Of a stretch of 64,000 nt of DNA, positions 46,240 through 57,309 are shown piece by piece (the first letter of the stretch is position 1; each line of letters opens with the position of its first letter). A program made the position numbers and the translations under genes. The notes beneath the pieces are model-generated. The model did no database searches. It saw nothing but the letters and a program-made list of their open reading frames with translations, and was not told the origin of the DNA. This stretch comes from Paraconiothyrium sp. Pb-2020 (Eukaryota; Ascomycota; Dothideomycetes; Pleosporales; Didymosphaeriaceae). The stretch is taken from NCBI GenBank assembly GCA_022419385.1, contig JAJUBI010000001.1:6510001-6574000 (forward strand). Reading direction: 5' to 3'.

Positions 46240-47760
46240 GAAGACCAGCCCCTCCCGGAGGATCAGAGCAGCCTTTATGAACTCCAGGCTGTAGTGAAGC
46301 TCCGAATCATCCCTCACCTTGACGTGGTGTTGGAGCTTTTTACTGAGAGGGATTATTTGTACGCTCGCTGTCGAGCTCATCTCACGCGCATCTTGCTGAA
46401 CACTGCACAGTCACCATCGCAACTTATTGTGACACAAAATTATGGCACAGTCATACGTCGGCTCAAAAGCCCTTCCAAAGCTCAATTCTTTCTGCAAGCT
46501 GGGTCCCGATTAGCTGCCTTTCGTCACTATAAACAGCCATCTCGATCGCCCCTCGTTCTTCTTCGCTGCATCGCAATCCGTTCGGGTCCGCATCTTTGAA
46601 CGCTCTCCTACGCATATTTGCTTTGCTCATACGATCCACCCAATTCCCATCCTGTCGAATCGAACTGGTGAGCCGGAGTATCTGGTCCCTCGCACACCTT
46701 TTTCACAGGCGACATCGTATCGCTTGGGAAGGCAAACAAGTTACACCGCACAATCCAGTCGGCATTCCAACTTTCATCCCAGCAGCTCGTTCCTTTGGAC
46801 GCAACAGGCAAGATCGCTAGAAGTTTCGATTCGGACTCCGCCGTTCCGTTCGGACAGGTTTCTGCAGCAAGTGCAATACCAGAAGCTCTACTACAGCCAG
46901 GAGTTCTGACAGTCACTTGTTGACATCGGCAACGCAACTCATGTGGAGAGCCTTTATGCTGTTCATCAAAAGATGTCCCTGCCGATGGTCTTATCGCAGC
47001 ACTGTTGCTCGCTATTTGCATCCACCTCGATCGTAATTGGCTGAGGAACAATGCAAGGACTCGCAATCATTGCCTTACCACTTCTCTTGAAGGCATACTA
47101 CCGGCTCTGTGGGTTCAGCATTTCCTGGAAGCACAACCTCCGCGGAAGAATATCGACTACACTGCTACCTAGGAACAGCTGTCAAGGGGCTTCACAATTA
47201 AGACTGCCAGCATTTCAACACTACTCCTCGATACGCACTTCAAAGATGCTGGTTTTGTAGAGAGATCAATTGGGCAAGTCTTCGGGCCAGGTTTAGGGTT
47301 GACAGAGACCACCTGATCGGCGAAAGTTGTGGTTCTTAAGGGCGGTCGGCTCACAGGCGCAGGAAGCGGTGATAGGATTGCGTCGTGCGCTTCTTGAGCA
47401 GAGGACTGCGGTTGTAGTGAGGAACACCTCGGCTTCCGATCAAATGTTTGTACCTCCGGTAACAAATATAGCTGTACTTTCTTTGAGCTTTTGGTCCTTG
47501 GTGCTTTGTTCCATGGTACCTTAAAAAAATGAAATGGACGCACTTGGTAGTCTGGCCAGAGAGCAGCTCAACAAAACCACGATCGCAGCTGCGCACACAT
47601 ATAAAGACGTGCGTCGAGCCTTGACACCAGGCAAATCTCCATCCCAACCGGCAAAGTTTTAAAAGACCGCTCAAAACCTTAAGCCACACTGCATCCGGAC
47701 AACGCACACTCTCAAAAAACGTTGCGTTCCTAAGCCTGTTATCCTGTCCATCTTCTCAGA
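46240..47760. other. Intergenic region, nothing firmly supported
   Basis: About 1.5 kb with scattered frames on both strands, most lacking an ATG. No family recognised. Confidence 0.45.
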
Positions 47761-48210
47761 ATGTTGACAACTTCTCCAAAGTTCAAAGCCGTCCTGGACT
47801 GTATTTGCATTCCATACGAAACGCGAGAGCGCAGCCGCCGCAATGTTAGTCGGGGCACTCAGACAGATATACGAACGTGTAACATTGAAAAAGCTGAGGA
47901 TCTCATCGACCTGGAGCCTTCTCAAAGCCCAAGAAAGCTGATCGATATCGAAACAACTCAGTACGAATCCCCGGAGCCACTCAGCATGCGATACTCGTCG
48001 CCAGCTGCCTTAGAAACCCCGCGTTACGGGAACCAGAATCGCAACGTCAAGCAGCCGATCGCCAAGCATAGGAAACACTATGAGAAGAACTCAAGTGACG
48101 GTGGGATAGATACTGTCGACTGCGTATGTGGCTTGGTGGAGATTTTGGTCTGTTTTCCGCTTTGCTTGAAAATATTTGGGGAAGAGAATGTGAATCCGGG
48201 GACTTGGTAG
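47761..48210 (+). CDS. Small hypothetical protein
   Basis: A 149-aa intronless frame with an ATG at 47761. It contains a polar, Ser/Glu/Arg-rich middle with a repeated (L)IDxE element (AEDLIDLEPSQSPRKLIDIE) and a Cys-rich hydrophobic end (DCVCGLVEILVCFPLCLKIF). I do not recognise the family. Support is only the uninterrupted frame and non-random composition. It may be a lineage-specific gene or chance. Confidence 0.4.
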   Translation: MLTTSPKFKAVLDCICIPYETRERSRRNVSRGTQTDIRTCNIEKAEDLIDLEPSQSPRKLIDIETTQYESPEPLSMRYSSPAALETPRYGNQNRNVKQPIAKHRKHYEKNSSDGGIDTVDCVCGLVEILVCFPLCLKIFGEENVNPGTW

Positions 48211-48643
48211 GGTTTACCCTCGTTTGTTAGTTGTTGTAGTCACATGTAATTGGACTGCTTTAGTGAGGGATGGTCTTGGAGCAGATTGGTCACATGGATT
48301 ATGACAACCCGACTTCGTTACAAATCCTGTGTCCATCCATCAGCGATATGGTTGCGAGTAGCAAGTCGTTCATGATGGGAGGTTTTACACAAGACTAGAA
48401 ATGAAGTATCGATCCGATAATGTCGTTCCCACTTCATGGTGTGTGCTTTAGTTGTGGGGCTCGTCGACCATGGATCACTAGAAGTGGGGCAACCTGAATG
48501 CTGTGATTTGGGTCATTCACGGGTCCAACGATATACAAAATTGAAATAGTGCGTTCTGAGAAAAAAGGAAGGAAGAACAAGGCTATGCAACGCAGTTCCA
48601 GACGAGATCCACAGATTGCTCTAGTTAGTACTGTATATTCTAC
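48211..48643. other. Intergenic spacer, nothing recognised
   Basis: The left boundary of the putative metabolic cluster. Likely 3' UTRs of two convergent genes. Confidence 0.5.
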
Positions 48644-50098
48644 CTATAATTTGGAACGGGTGTCTTGCTCGTCAGTGAGTGGGACATTCAATAATGACCT
48701 AGCGCCCTTGGTGCCTTCCATGAGCACATTTGAAGCTTTTTGGCCGCCAAGTTCACGCCACCTCCATGCCTGGATGGCTGCACGTTCCTGACCAATTCCT
48801 TCAATTGCATCAACGACCCAATTACCAATATTGGGGAGATACTTGAATGCATGGCCACTTCCCCCTGTCGCTACGAACAACCCCGCTTTTCCAGGAACAT
48901 AATCGATGACAAAGTGGTTGTCGAACGAATCTGTGTACCAACAAACTCTCGTTGTTTGGATCTCGAGACCCTCATCCGCAAGCTCGGGTATGTACTCTGC
49001 GACAAATCGACGCAGCATCTTCATAGCCTGCGATGGAATTTTTCTTAGTTGACGGTCGTCGGTCCATCTTGTGATAGGTACACTTCGCTCGATTCCGTCA
49101 TTCTGCCGTTGTGGATTGGTGTACTTTGTGCCACGGTATCCGATTTTAAGATAACCATTCTCGTCCCTTGGAAAGCCGTATAAGCCACCTTCAGCTCCGT
49201 CTCGCACTTTCCAAAGCCACGTTGGAAATTGTTCAGGGGAGAGCCTTTCCCATAAAGACGAAGTGCGCGGTATCTTGTAGATGATGACTGAGCCAGCGGT
49301 AGCTTCGCACAGGCCGTCCAATTCTAGAAGGAGCGAAGGTGTCCAACCGCCGCATGCCATGATCGTAAGTTTGGCAGGATGTCTTATGCCGTCCTTGGTC
49401 TGGATGCCGATAATGTCTCCGCCGAAAGTGGTCATGAACCCGTCAAATGCACCAGCTGATGGATCTAATACGAATCTGGCACCGAACTTTCGCGCCTTTT
49501 GCAAAGCCAGCCTGCACGCTTTATCCGCTATTGCTACCCCGCCAGTAGAGTCTAGGACACCAACATTCGATTTACCCCTCTTTTCTCGCAAGAATGGATC
49601 CATCGCCGGACCCATTCCTCTTGATTGAGCAATCATATGGTGCTCTCGGTTCGTAGTAATCAGCTGAGTATCTATGTGTCCAGCGTCTTCCATGTTCTTA
49701 ATTGTAGCTTTCTCAAACTCGGGCAGTTCATCCCCATCCGTCAGATTCAGGCTACCGCACTGGATGAATACCCTATCGGCGCGTGACATACCCTCTGGCA
49801 CATCAATGCCATTCTCCAAGTCGGAGTTCCACTGTTTCCAGGACGCAATTGCTTCCGTGGATAGTTGCTGGTATTCTGTCTGCGACCCGTATGCGGACCG
49901 GATGATCTTGTTGATATCTGCTGAAGCACCATCGCAGCCCTTGAAGTAGGAGTATTGAGTCGTGTCGTAGGGTTGCTTATCGAAAACGGTGACATATTTG
50001 TAGCCGCGTCGGGTCAGGTGTAAGGCAGTGGAAAGACCAAAGATTCCAGCGCCGACAATATTGATTTGATCATTCTTGGATAGCGGCGGTGTCGGCAT
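48644..50098 (-). CDS. FAD-dependent amino-acid/amine oxidase, peroxisomal (sarcosine/pipecolate/saccharopine oxidase family)
   Basis: A single-exon 484-aa DAO-fold flavoenzyme with an ATG at 50098. The dinucleotide-binding motif is INIVGAGIFGLSTALHL (residues 12-28, GxGxxG at 16-21), ending at an acidic residue in VTVFDKQ. The monomeric sarcosine-oxidase signature CWYTDSFDNHFVIDYVPG is present. Its Cys386 corresponds to the site of covalent FAD attachment in that family, and ATGGSGHAFKYLP follows. The protein ends in SKL, a canonical type 1 peroxisomal signal, as expected for an H2O2-forming oxidase. Relatives oxidise sarcosine, L-pipecolate, L-saccharopine or fructosyl amino acids. Which of these applies cannot be decided here. 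It is divergently paired with the MFS transporter. Confidence 0.92.
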   Translation of the reverse strand: MPTPPLSKNDQINIVGAGIFGLSTALHLTRRGYKYVTVFDKQPYDTTQYSYFKGCDGASADINKIIRSAYGSQTEYQQLSTEAIASWKQWNSDLENGIDVPEGMSRADRVFIQCGSLNLTDGDELPEFEKATIKNMEDAGHIDTQLITTNREHHMIAQSRGMGPAMDPFLREKRGKSNVGVLDSTGGVAIADKACRLALQKARKFGARFVLDPSAGAFDGFMTTFGGDIIGIQTKDGIRHPAKLTIMACGGWTPSLLLELDGLCEATAGSVIIYKIPRTSSLWERLSPEQFPTWLWKVRDGAEGGLYGFPRDENGYLKIGYRGTKYTNPQRQNDGIERSVPITRWTDDRQLRKIPSQAMKMLRRFVAEYIPELADEGLEIQTTRVCWYTDSFDNHFVIDYVPGKAGLFVATGGSGHAFKYLPNIGNWVVDAIEGIGQERAAIQAWRWRELGGQKASNVLMEGTKGARSLLNVPLTDEQDTRSKL

Positions 50099-50758
50099 CT
50101 TATTATTTTTGCAATGGGTTCGAAATCAGAGAACAGCTGCGTAACAATCCAGTGCCTTGTAACTCCTGTTGCAGATCCAAGGGAACAAATTCAGGGTGGT
50201 CGTAGTCATCAATCGAGAAATCAATTCTTGGAATGCTAGGATAGTAGCGACGTGAATCGGAGATGAGCGCAGCCTGATGGCGCCACTATGTAGCGCATTG
50301 GATCGGATGACACGTTGAAGCCGTATCCTAATATCGCGTTGTTCCGGCATGACTCCGTCGAAACGGCGACCCACCTCTGAAGAGAAAGAGGTCACGAGTC
50401 GTCCCACATGGCTGGGGTTTTCCGAACGGCGCTAACGACTACCGATGGTTCCTATCGCGAGCGCAAAGTTCTCGGAGGAATCCGAATCGGCCCTTTCCCC
50501 AGATAAGCGATAACGAACAGCCAGATACCAGCGCGAATGTTTGCCACGGTTAGGTCGTTTTCATGATAGGGAGATCCCAGATCCACGGCATGCCCCAGGA
50601 CGTCTTGACGCGGGGAAGGGCAGCACTATATGTTTGTGATCCCAATGATTAAATGCGTGGACAACATTACGTTGCATGAGACCATAGGCAACGTCAAGTC
50701 CGACATTCCGGATATCCAATTAAATTCACCTACGCACAGGCAACAATCAAGGAAAGCT
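50099..50758. promoter_or_regulatory. Divergent oxidase/transporter promoter with CGG-N6-CCG element
   Basis: The 660-bp spacer between the oxidase (minus) and MFS (plus) starts. At 50472-50490 it contains TCGGAGGAATCCGAATCGG. That combines CGG-N6-CCG, the palindromic form bound by some Zn2Cys6 dimers, with a second CCG-N3-CGG. The core TCGGAGGAA recurs in the two other divergent promoters of the cluster. Confidence 0.45.
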
Positions 50759-52742
50759 ATGGGCATTTTCTCCGAATCGACATTAGCTCGATATGTGCGC
50801 GCCATCAAGAACTCACCTCGCGAGCTCATCTTCAATCGTCGGTTATTAGTCTCAGCGGTGTTATATGCGACAGCTGGTATTCCCATCAGTAGGTCATGAC
50901 CGAACTCTAGCGTTTTCCAAACATCTAATGATCTTCTACAGCATGGGATCAAGGTTCTTCATCGATTATCCCTTCACTTCCCGGCTTCCAGCGAGATTTC
51001 GGCATCACCTCTGGCGCAAACGCATCGCAGATATCGAACTTCATATCCTTCGTGTATCTGACTGCCGGCGTCGGAGCTGGTCTCTCCTTCTTCATTAATG
51101 ACCGTATTGGAAGACTCTGGTCACTTCGACTGTACATGCTGATATGGATCGTCGGGCAGCTGATTGCAACTTTCTCCACGGGTCGACTTGGTGTACTTTA
51201 CACGGCACGGTTCATCTCGGGTCTAGGGATCGGACCCTTGACCGTTACTGGGCCTATGTCAATCGTTGAGATCGCGCCGTATGAGATCCGAGGACTGGTA
51301 AGACTCTACGGAGTTGTGAAGTAACAGTGAATGTATCGACGCTAATACAACTTAGCTAGCAACCTGGTTTTCTGTGGCTATGCTTCTCAGCTTAACCGTC
51401 AGTTGCTTTATCGTGTATGCCAGTTTCCTGCACATCGCCGTGAGTCGATTACAATACCAAGTTGTCTGGTTCGTGCCTTGCATCATAATCGCGATAATAA
51501 TCGCACTGAGCTTCTTCGCTATGAGCGAATCACCTCGGTGGCTGATGCTCGTTGGGCGCGATAATGAGGCTGTGGAGACTCTGGTCGCTCTCCGTGGGCT
51601 TCCAGCCGACCATCCGTATGTCGCACGCGAGATCTCCGAGATTCGCACCCAAATCGAGAGCGAGCATGTCAAGTACGGCGATGCGGCTGGAGGAGGTATC
51701 AAGACCGTCATGCGGGAGACATTCCTGGTTCCTGCCAATCTTCGCCGGGTATGTTGCACGTTGTATGATGTAGCTCTGTTTACAGTATCGTCGAAACTTT
51801 TGGTGCTCTAAGTTACTCCAGGAGGGGTAATGCAGTGCTCAAACTTCTGACGGAGTATTGTTTCAGAGCTGCAGCGGACTCGATCCCCCTTTCTTGACTT
51901 ATACTGACTTCGTATCTGCGCTTCTAGGTTCAACAAGCTTGCTTGTCCTACATCCTCGCTCAGCTATCCGGAGCCAATTCTGTCACAAGCTACCTTGTCC
52001 CTATCTTGACTATGATAGGTGTCGGAGGGTCTACCGATCGGTCTATGTTCCTGACAGGGATGTATTCCATGTCAAAGTTCTTCTACACACTTATCGCATC
52101 GTTCTTCTTCATTGACGCTCTCGGCCGCCGCAAGTCTTTGTTCGTCGGTATCACTGTTCAGATGATCTCCGATATCTACATTGGCGCCTTTCTCAAGTAT
52201 AAACAGGCTGGCTCGGTGGCGCCAGGATCGTCCGAGGGTGCGATCGCAGCAATCTACATTCACGGCTTTGGTTACGCAGTTGGTAAGTGGGTAGCCAACG
52301 ATACTCTAAATTAAACTGACAGGTTATCCCAGGTCTTCTTGTCCTACCGTACGTCTTCGGTGCTGAGCTGTGGCCGAACAATATCAGGTCCTTCGGTAGC
52401 GCGCTCTCACAGATGTTCCACTGGCTCTTCTACTTCGGGGTCAATAAAGGGACACCATCAATGCTGAAAAGCATGCATAACTGGGGTACCTTTCTTTTTT
52501 TCGCTGGTTGGTGTTTCGTCGCACTGCTATATGTTTATGTGGCGGTGCCTGAGACAGCCGGGCTTAGTATGGAAGCGACTGACAAATTGTTTGAAGGCCC
52601 TTTCTGGCAGATGTCGAGACAGGCGAAGAAACAGAGGGAGACCGGCATGGTCCTGGAATCCCCATCGGGTATCGATAGTGTGGAAGAGGTAGACGAAGCG
52701 TTTCCAAAGGGTGATAAAGCGGATGCTGCAAAGGTCGTGTGA
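50759..52742 (+). CDS. MFS sugar-type transporter
   Basis: Five exons: 50759-50888, 50942-51297, 51356-51748, 51928-52282 and 52333-52742, giving 547 aa. The introns are 53, 58, 179 and 50 nt. The start at 50759 gives MGIFSESTLARYVRAIKNSP; further in-frame ATGs lie upstream (50645). Sugar-porter hallmarks are ITWDQGSSSIIPSLPGF after helix 1, FINDRIGRLWSLR (the GR-R/K type loop), SGLGIGPLTVTGPMSIVEIA, SESPRWLML after helix 6, ALGRRKSLFVG after helix 8 and the terminal VPETAGLSMEATDKLF. Twelve helices are expected in the plasma membrane. In this cluster it probably imports the pathway substrate; which one is not known. Confidence 0.92.
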
Positions 52743-53114
52743 ACGATTCCAGCTACTCTGAAGACGATAACAGTATGGAAGCTTGGGTTCCGTAAGAGCA
52801 GAGTTGCTGTTCTGCATGTTACGTCATGTCTCGTAGAGCACTCGATTAACGACGCCACCTCCTTCGTAGAACACAATCAACGTCAAAGATAAATCAAATA
52901 TCACCACGACGCAACGTGCAGACCCCATGTCTTCCCGACGATGCTCATGTGCTTAACGGTGCATGTGACCTTGAAGGAATGCCTGTATTAGTCATGTCGG
53001 CGCTAAGGATGACGATAAGCGAGACTCCCCTTCCTCCTTTCGCTCCCTTATCAATCCTTCCCCAACTGTCACCAACATGTAGTGGGTGTGAACCTCGACC
53101 GTCTGCGAACCAAT
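52743..53114. promoter_or_regulatory. Upstream region of the Zn2Cys6 factor
   Basis: 372 bp between the transporter stop and the factor's start, holding the 3' flank of one and the promoter of the other. I saw no TCGGAGRAA copy here. Confidence 0.4.
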
Positions 53115-55310
53115 ATGAGCAATGACAGACCTGGCCCAAAGCGCGTTCGCTTGGGTGAACGCACAATGCTCGCGTGCATTCACTGCAAGAGCAAGAAGCT
53201 GAAGGTGCGCAGGCCGATGCAAGTTTGGTTTGAAGCAAGCCCTGACTGTGCATCAGTGCGATGGACAAACACCTCAATGCCAAAACTGTATTCGTACAGG
53301 ACGAGGTGAGAATCATAGCTAGCTTTATTTAGACTTTAAGCTGATGCGAAAGCAGACTGCTTAGTCGAAGATCCTGCCACAGGCCTGCATCGACCGAGGG
53401 ACTACCTTCAATCTCTGGAAGCACGCGTTGCTTACTTAGAAGGCCTTTTGCAAGAATCTAGACCCGATGTTGCACTGGATCATCTGGGTGGCCGAGATGG
53501 ACTAAGCAACCACCTGGCCAGCAATGCCATGGACGGCACCAACCAGTCACATGCACAGAACGGAGGCATCGATTTCCTTGCTTTTGATAGCGCGTCTCCA
53601 GTAGGCAATGTTGAAGAGGAGAATATAGACGACCTTTCATCCGAAGTGGCCTTGCTTTGCCTGAGTGCCGCAGGGCGCGAACCGCATTACTTTGGGCCTT
53701 CGTGTGCAATTTCTTTCTCTCGAATAGTGAGTGCAACGATGGGCCTGCCAAAGCGAAAAGGGAGTTCGCAGCATAGTGTTGCAGGACCCGAAATACAAAA
53801 TCCAGAAGTGCGTCGAACCGTATCCGTTGGCTTCCCATCAGTGAGCCTGGCCGCTTCACTCTCACAAGCGTACTTCAAGAATATCCATTCTCAGTACCCG
53901 TTCCTACACAAACCCACCTTCTCCGCCTGGGAAGAAGAATGTTACAGGGCTCATTCCATCGGCGACCTGAATTCGGCTGGCGACATTGCGCTCTTCTTCG
54001 TGCTCATGGTTTATGCCATTGGATCTCTTGCGCTCGGGCCAAACCATCGCGATTCTGCCGAAGCGTACTACGCCATGGCTCTCGACCACCAAGAGAGCGT
54101 ACTTGACCTTGATGGACTTGAGTCCATCCAAAGCATTCTATGCTGTGCTGTTTATTCGATCAGATCGCCCGTTGGTATCAGTCTTTGGAAAATTTCTGGC
54201 ATGGCTATCCGTCACTGCGTTGAGCTTGGTTATCATAGAAGTGTAACTAAGTTTCGTGCGCATGCCGACCCGTTGACGGCTGAGATGTCCCGGCGCTGCT
54301 TTTGGGTAGCCTATGATATCGATCGAGTCGCTGCTTTCATTCTCGGTCGACCTATGGGCATACCTGACGATTCGATAGACGTAGAGATGCCAATGGATCT
54401 ACAAGACGATCACATCACCAAGGGAGGCCTTACAAAGCAACCCAGAGCAGCAGACGAGCCTTCGACATATATGACAGGCGCCATACACGTGATCAAGCTC
54501 CGAAGACTTTGGTCCAAGTTTGCAAACACGTTGTATCCTACTACCACCAAAAAGACACTTCCTCACGCTACCACACGACAAGTACTGGCCGGTGACTTGC
54601 GTCAAGAATTGGAAGAATGGTATGCTGCTGTTCCAGAGCCGGTCGATCACCCTTCATCAAGTGCTTTGTCAGTGTTCGCATCCAGAGCTTGGTTCCAGCT
54701 GGCCTACGATCACTCGATCCTTCTACTATACCGCCACTACATCACGCTTCCTCCGCAGTCAGGGGAAGAAGAGAGCGTGACGCGGGCCTTTGAGGAATGC
54801 GCGCACCGATCTCGTGAGATGTGCCTTCTGTACCGACGATTGTATCAGAACTCAAATATCCAATTTACCTGGGGCTCGCTTCATATTCTTTTCGTCGGAG
54901 GAATTACTTACCTGTACTGCTTATGGAGATCCGACCGAGTCCGAAAGAATGCCAGACAGTCCGATGTCATTAACACGTGCATGGCTTGCAACACTGTACT
55001 CGTCATTATTGCAGAGCGGTTCAAGCAAGCCTCAACCTATCGCGATACATTCGAGACTCTGTCAGAGAAGACTATCAAGATGATATGCAATGATACCAAT
55101 GGACTACTCAATGCGTCCCGAACTGCTGATAGTGACTTGGATCCATCTATCAACGTTCAGCCTTCAGCACCTCAAGAATGGATCATGGGCCTAACCGAAT
55201 TGTCGATGCCTATGGAGTCTGAATGGTTCGTTCAGGAGTTAGTCCAAGGCATGCGGGACTTTGAGCAGCCGGACTTTGCCTTCGGAGACAGTGGACACTT
55301 TCGAGGGTGA
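53115..55310 (+). CDS. Zn2Cys6 transcription factor with Fungal_trans domain, candidate cluster regulator
   Basis: Three exons: 53115-53204, 53257-53305 and 53356-55310, giving 697 aa. The introns are 52 and 50 nt, and both cut the zinc cluster. After splicing the binuclear cluster is complete: CIHCKSKKLKC then DGQTPQCQNC and IRTGRDC, i.e. C-x2-C-x6-C-x6-C-x2-C-x6-C at residues 21-48. A linker and coiled coil follow (DYLQSLEARVAYLEGLLQE). The Fungal_trans domain lies at about residues 200-480 (FLHKPTFSAWEEECYRA, GMAIRHCVELGYHRS, RRCFWVAYDIDRVAAFILGR). It should be nuclear and bind CGG half-sites. Its place between the two enzyme pairs suggests that it controls them. Confidence 0.93.
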
Positions 55311-55429
55311 GGGAGCAATCGTCATTTCGATTATGCTGTGTGCTATAATTATGATACGTAGAGGAACGCTACAAGGACAAGAAGATGAACAGAGAATAGA
55401 GCGGATCTGCAACTGCACCGGTGGTCCCA

Positions 55430-56878
55430 TTAGAGAAGCGCATCCTCAGCCATTCCAAGCTCTAGGGCACATTTTCTCAAACTCGCACCCTGTGCCATTG
55501 CGTATACCGTATCCAGATCCGCCACTGCGCACCCTAAGGCTTGCTGGAATCCGAAGTGATCTGGAAAGCTGGTTGCTGCACCATCAATGATCTTCGTATC
55601 ATTGCCCAAGTTCGACTGGAAGATACCTGCCGCGGACATCGGGAGAAAGTCTTCGTACGTTATCGGCACTGCCGCTAGGACGCCTCGAGCAACTAGATCC
55701 TCTACAGACGGGCTGGGAGGTATCGTGGCTCCCTTTGCAGACGCGCCCAAATAATAATCGAAATAAACGAGAGCCTGGCGACGAAGCTCATCCCAATCAT
55801 CTGGAAAACGCGCGAACGTGTTAAACAAGATCTTATCCTTCTGAGACGTATCGACGGAACGAGGACAAGCTGAGATCTGCCTCATTGCCTCATTCAACAG
55901 CTCATCATACAAAACGCGTCCTCGATCGGTAACGGCCGCGCCTCGTTCCTCAATCTCACCAAAGCGAGCCTTGTGACAACCTTCCTCGAGGCCTCCCTCG
56001 CCAGGAAAGTGGGTTGATTCCTCCAAAGCTAGGAAGCTCGTCTGTCGCAGAAGTACAGGGCACATACGAGGAGGCGGACCTTCTATCCGTTCCTTGACTC
56101 GCAGCCCCTCCATCCTCATTCGCTCTTGGGCAGCTGCGATATCTAACGTTCGTGGTGTGAGGTGGTTGATGTGTGCACTTTGAAAGCATGCTACGTCCGC
56201 CAGTATGGGGTGCTCGTCTTTCAACTTCTGATATACATCCTTCGATGCTGCCGCAATTGGCCTCCATCCAAATGTCTTCATCGATTCTCGTACGAAAGTA
56301 GAAGCCTCAATTGGCCTGAGTCTATAGTTCTGACGTTCTGCTACATTGAGAAGTTCTACCAGCTCCGGACTGAAGATGTTTCGCTTAGAGAGCAACTCAA
56401 GAGCCAAGTCTTTCGATTGGGCGTCCTTCAATAAATCGGGTCGCAACAAAGTAGTGAAAACTCTGAAAGGATTACGGCTTAGCGCGGCTGGCGTTGTCGG
56501 TCGGAAGCAGGTTGCGTGCATCGGCAGCCCGGCGGGTGAAAGGTCGTAATATCCCACCGGATACATCCCAATAACAGCGAAGATCCGACGCACTGTCTGA
56601 AGCTCGTGCGGTGTCCCAAGACGGATTGCCCCATGCCTCTCAAATTCAAGACGTTCTGACGCAAGGTCGCCTTTACGCATGGCAGTGATCTTCGGGTCGG
56701 TCGACTTTTTAAGCGTTTCATCATTGACGCTTTGCACGATCTTTAATAGATCTCCGTATAGCGGTACTTCTTTCTTGTACATCGCTGACATGGCCAGTGA
56801 GAACATCATTCGAAGATCATTAGGGTCGACAAATTCCTGCTGGAATGGGCTTCGAATGTCGATTGCAGAAGGCGCCAT
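55430..56878 (-). CDS. DUF1338 protein, 2-oxoadipate dioxygenase/decarboxylase (HglS/YdcJ) family
   Basis: A single-exon 482-aa protein with an ATG at 56878. It has the family's metal and substrate sites: RHGAIRLGT (His82 and Arg86), AHINHLTPR (His near 236-239) and GEIEERGAAVTDRGR (Glu near 308-310). It also has the DLSPAGLPMHATCFRP and NPFRVFTTLLRPDLL segments typical of DUF1338. Bacterial HglS, an Fe(II) enzyme of the VOC superfamily, converts 2-oxoadipate to D-2-hydroxyglutarate with loss of CO2 in D-lysine catabolism. The same reaction is plausible here but unproven, since fungal members are little studied. It is divergently paired with the class II aldolase gene and convergent with the regulator (119 bp). 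Confidence 0.92.
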   Translation of the reverse strand: MAPSAIDIRSPFQQEFVDPNDLRMMFSLAMSAMYKKEVPLYGDLLKIVQSVNDETLKKSTDPKITAMRKGDLASERLEFERHGAIRLGTPHELQTVRRIFAVIGMYPVGYYDLSPAGLPMHATCFRPTTPAALSRNPFRVFTTLLRPDLLKDAQSKDLALELLSKRNIFSPELVELLNVAERQNYRLRPIEASTFVRESMKTFGWRPIAAASKDVYQKLKDEHPILADVACFQSAHINHLTPRTLDIAAAQERMRMEGLRVKERIEGPPPRMCPVLLRQTSFLALEESTHFPGEGGLEEGCHKARFGEIEERGAAVTDRGRVLYDELLNEAMRQISACPRSVDTSQKDKILFNTFARFPDDWDELRRQALVYFDYYLGASAKGATIPPSPSVEDLVARGVLAAVPITYEDFLPMSAAGIFQSNLGNDTKIIDGAATSFPDHFGFQQALGCAVADLDTVYAMAQGASLRKCALELGMAEDALL

Positions 56879-57309
56879 TTGGTACGTAAGAGTAAATCGA
56901 AAACGTGCGTGTTGTGGAATTTTTTTTTTGAAATTATAACAGAGTTATCCAGACGGTTTCGACCTTCACTGCTTAATGACATACTCCCACCTTATCCAGC
57001 TTGACTCCGTTGGCCTTGCTATTCATGACTAAGTGTCTACCATGGCCGTATCCGAACGTACTCCGAATATGGAATAGCCTGCCAATACTCCGCGGCGGTC
57101 AAAACCGAGCACGTGAGCCGTGCATGAGCCCCGCCTATGCATGTCGGAGAAATTACGGAATAGTTCTATTCCTTGTTCGGTTTCCTCCGTCACGCCAAAG
57201 TGGTCGCTCAAGTGCGGGGGCTGGTCACCTGTAGCAATAGACCTGAACTTTGGGACAAGTTGCTCGCCCCAAAGTACTAGAGACAAGCATCACGAGACAG
57301 CCCATAGCC
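56879..57309. promoter_or_regulatory. Divergent DUF1338/aldolase promoter with TCGGAGAAA element
   Basis: A 431-bp shared promoter. It holds TCGGAGAAATTACGGAATAG at 57144-57163, which resembles the element in the oxidase/transporter promoter. Single CCG or CGG triplets are frequent. A poly-T run lies near 56921. Confidence 0.45.

Noticed and set aside
46608..47066. 152-codon minus-strand frame
   Set aside because: No ATG at the 5' end, no domain, and an overlapping plus-strand frame; insufficient support.
47169..47543. 124-codon minus-strand frame next to a small hypothetical gene
   Set aside because: Begins with GTG only, and an ATG nearby opens a different frame that stops at once.
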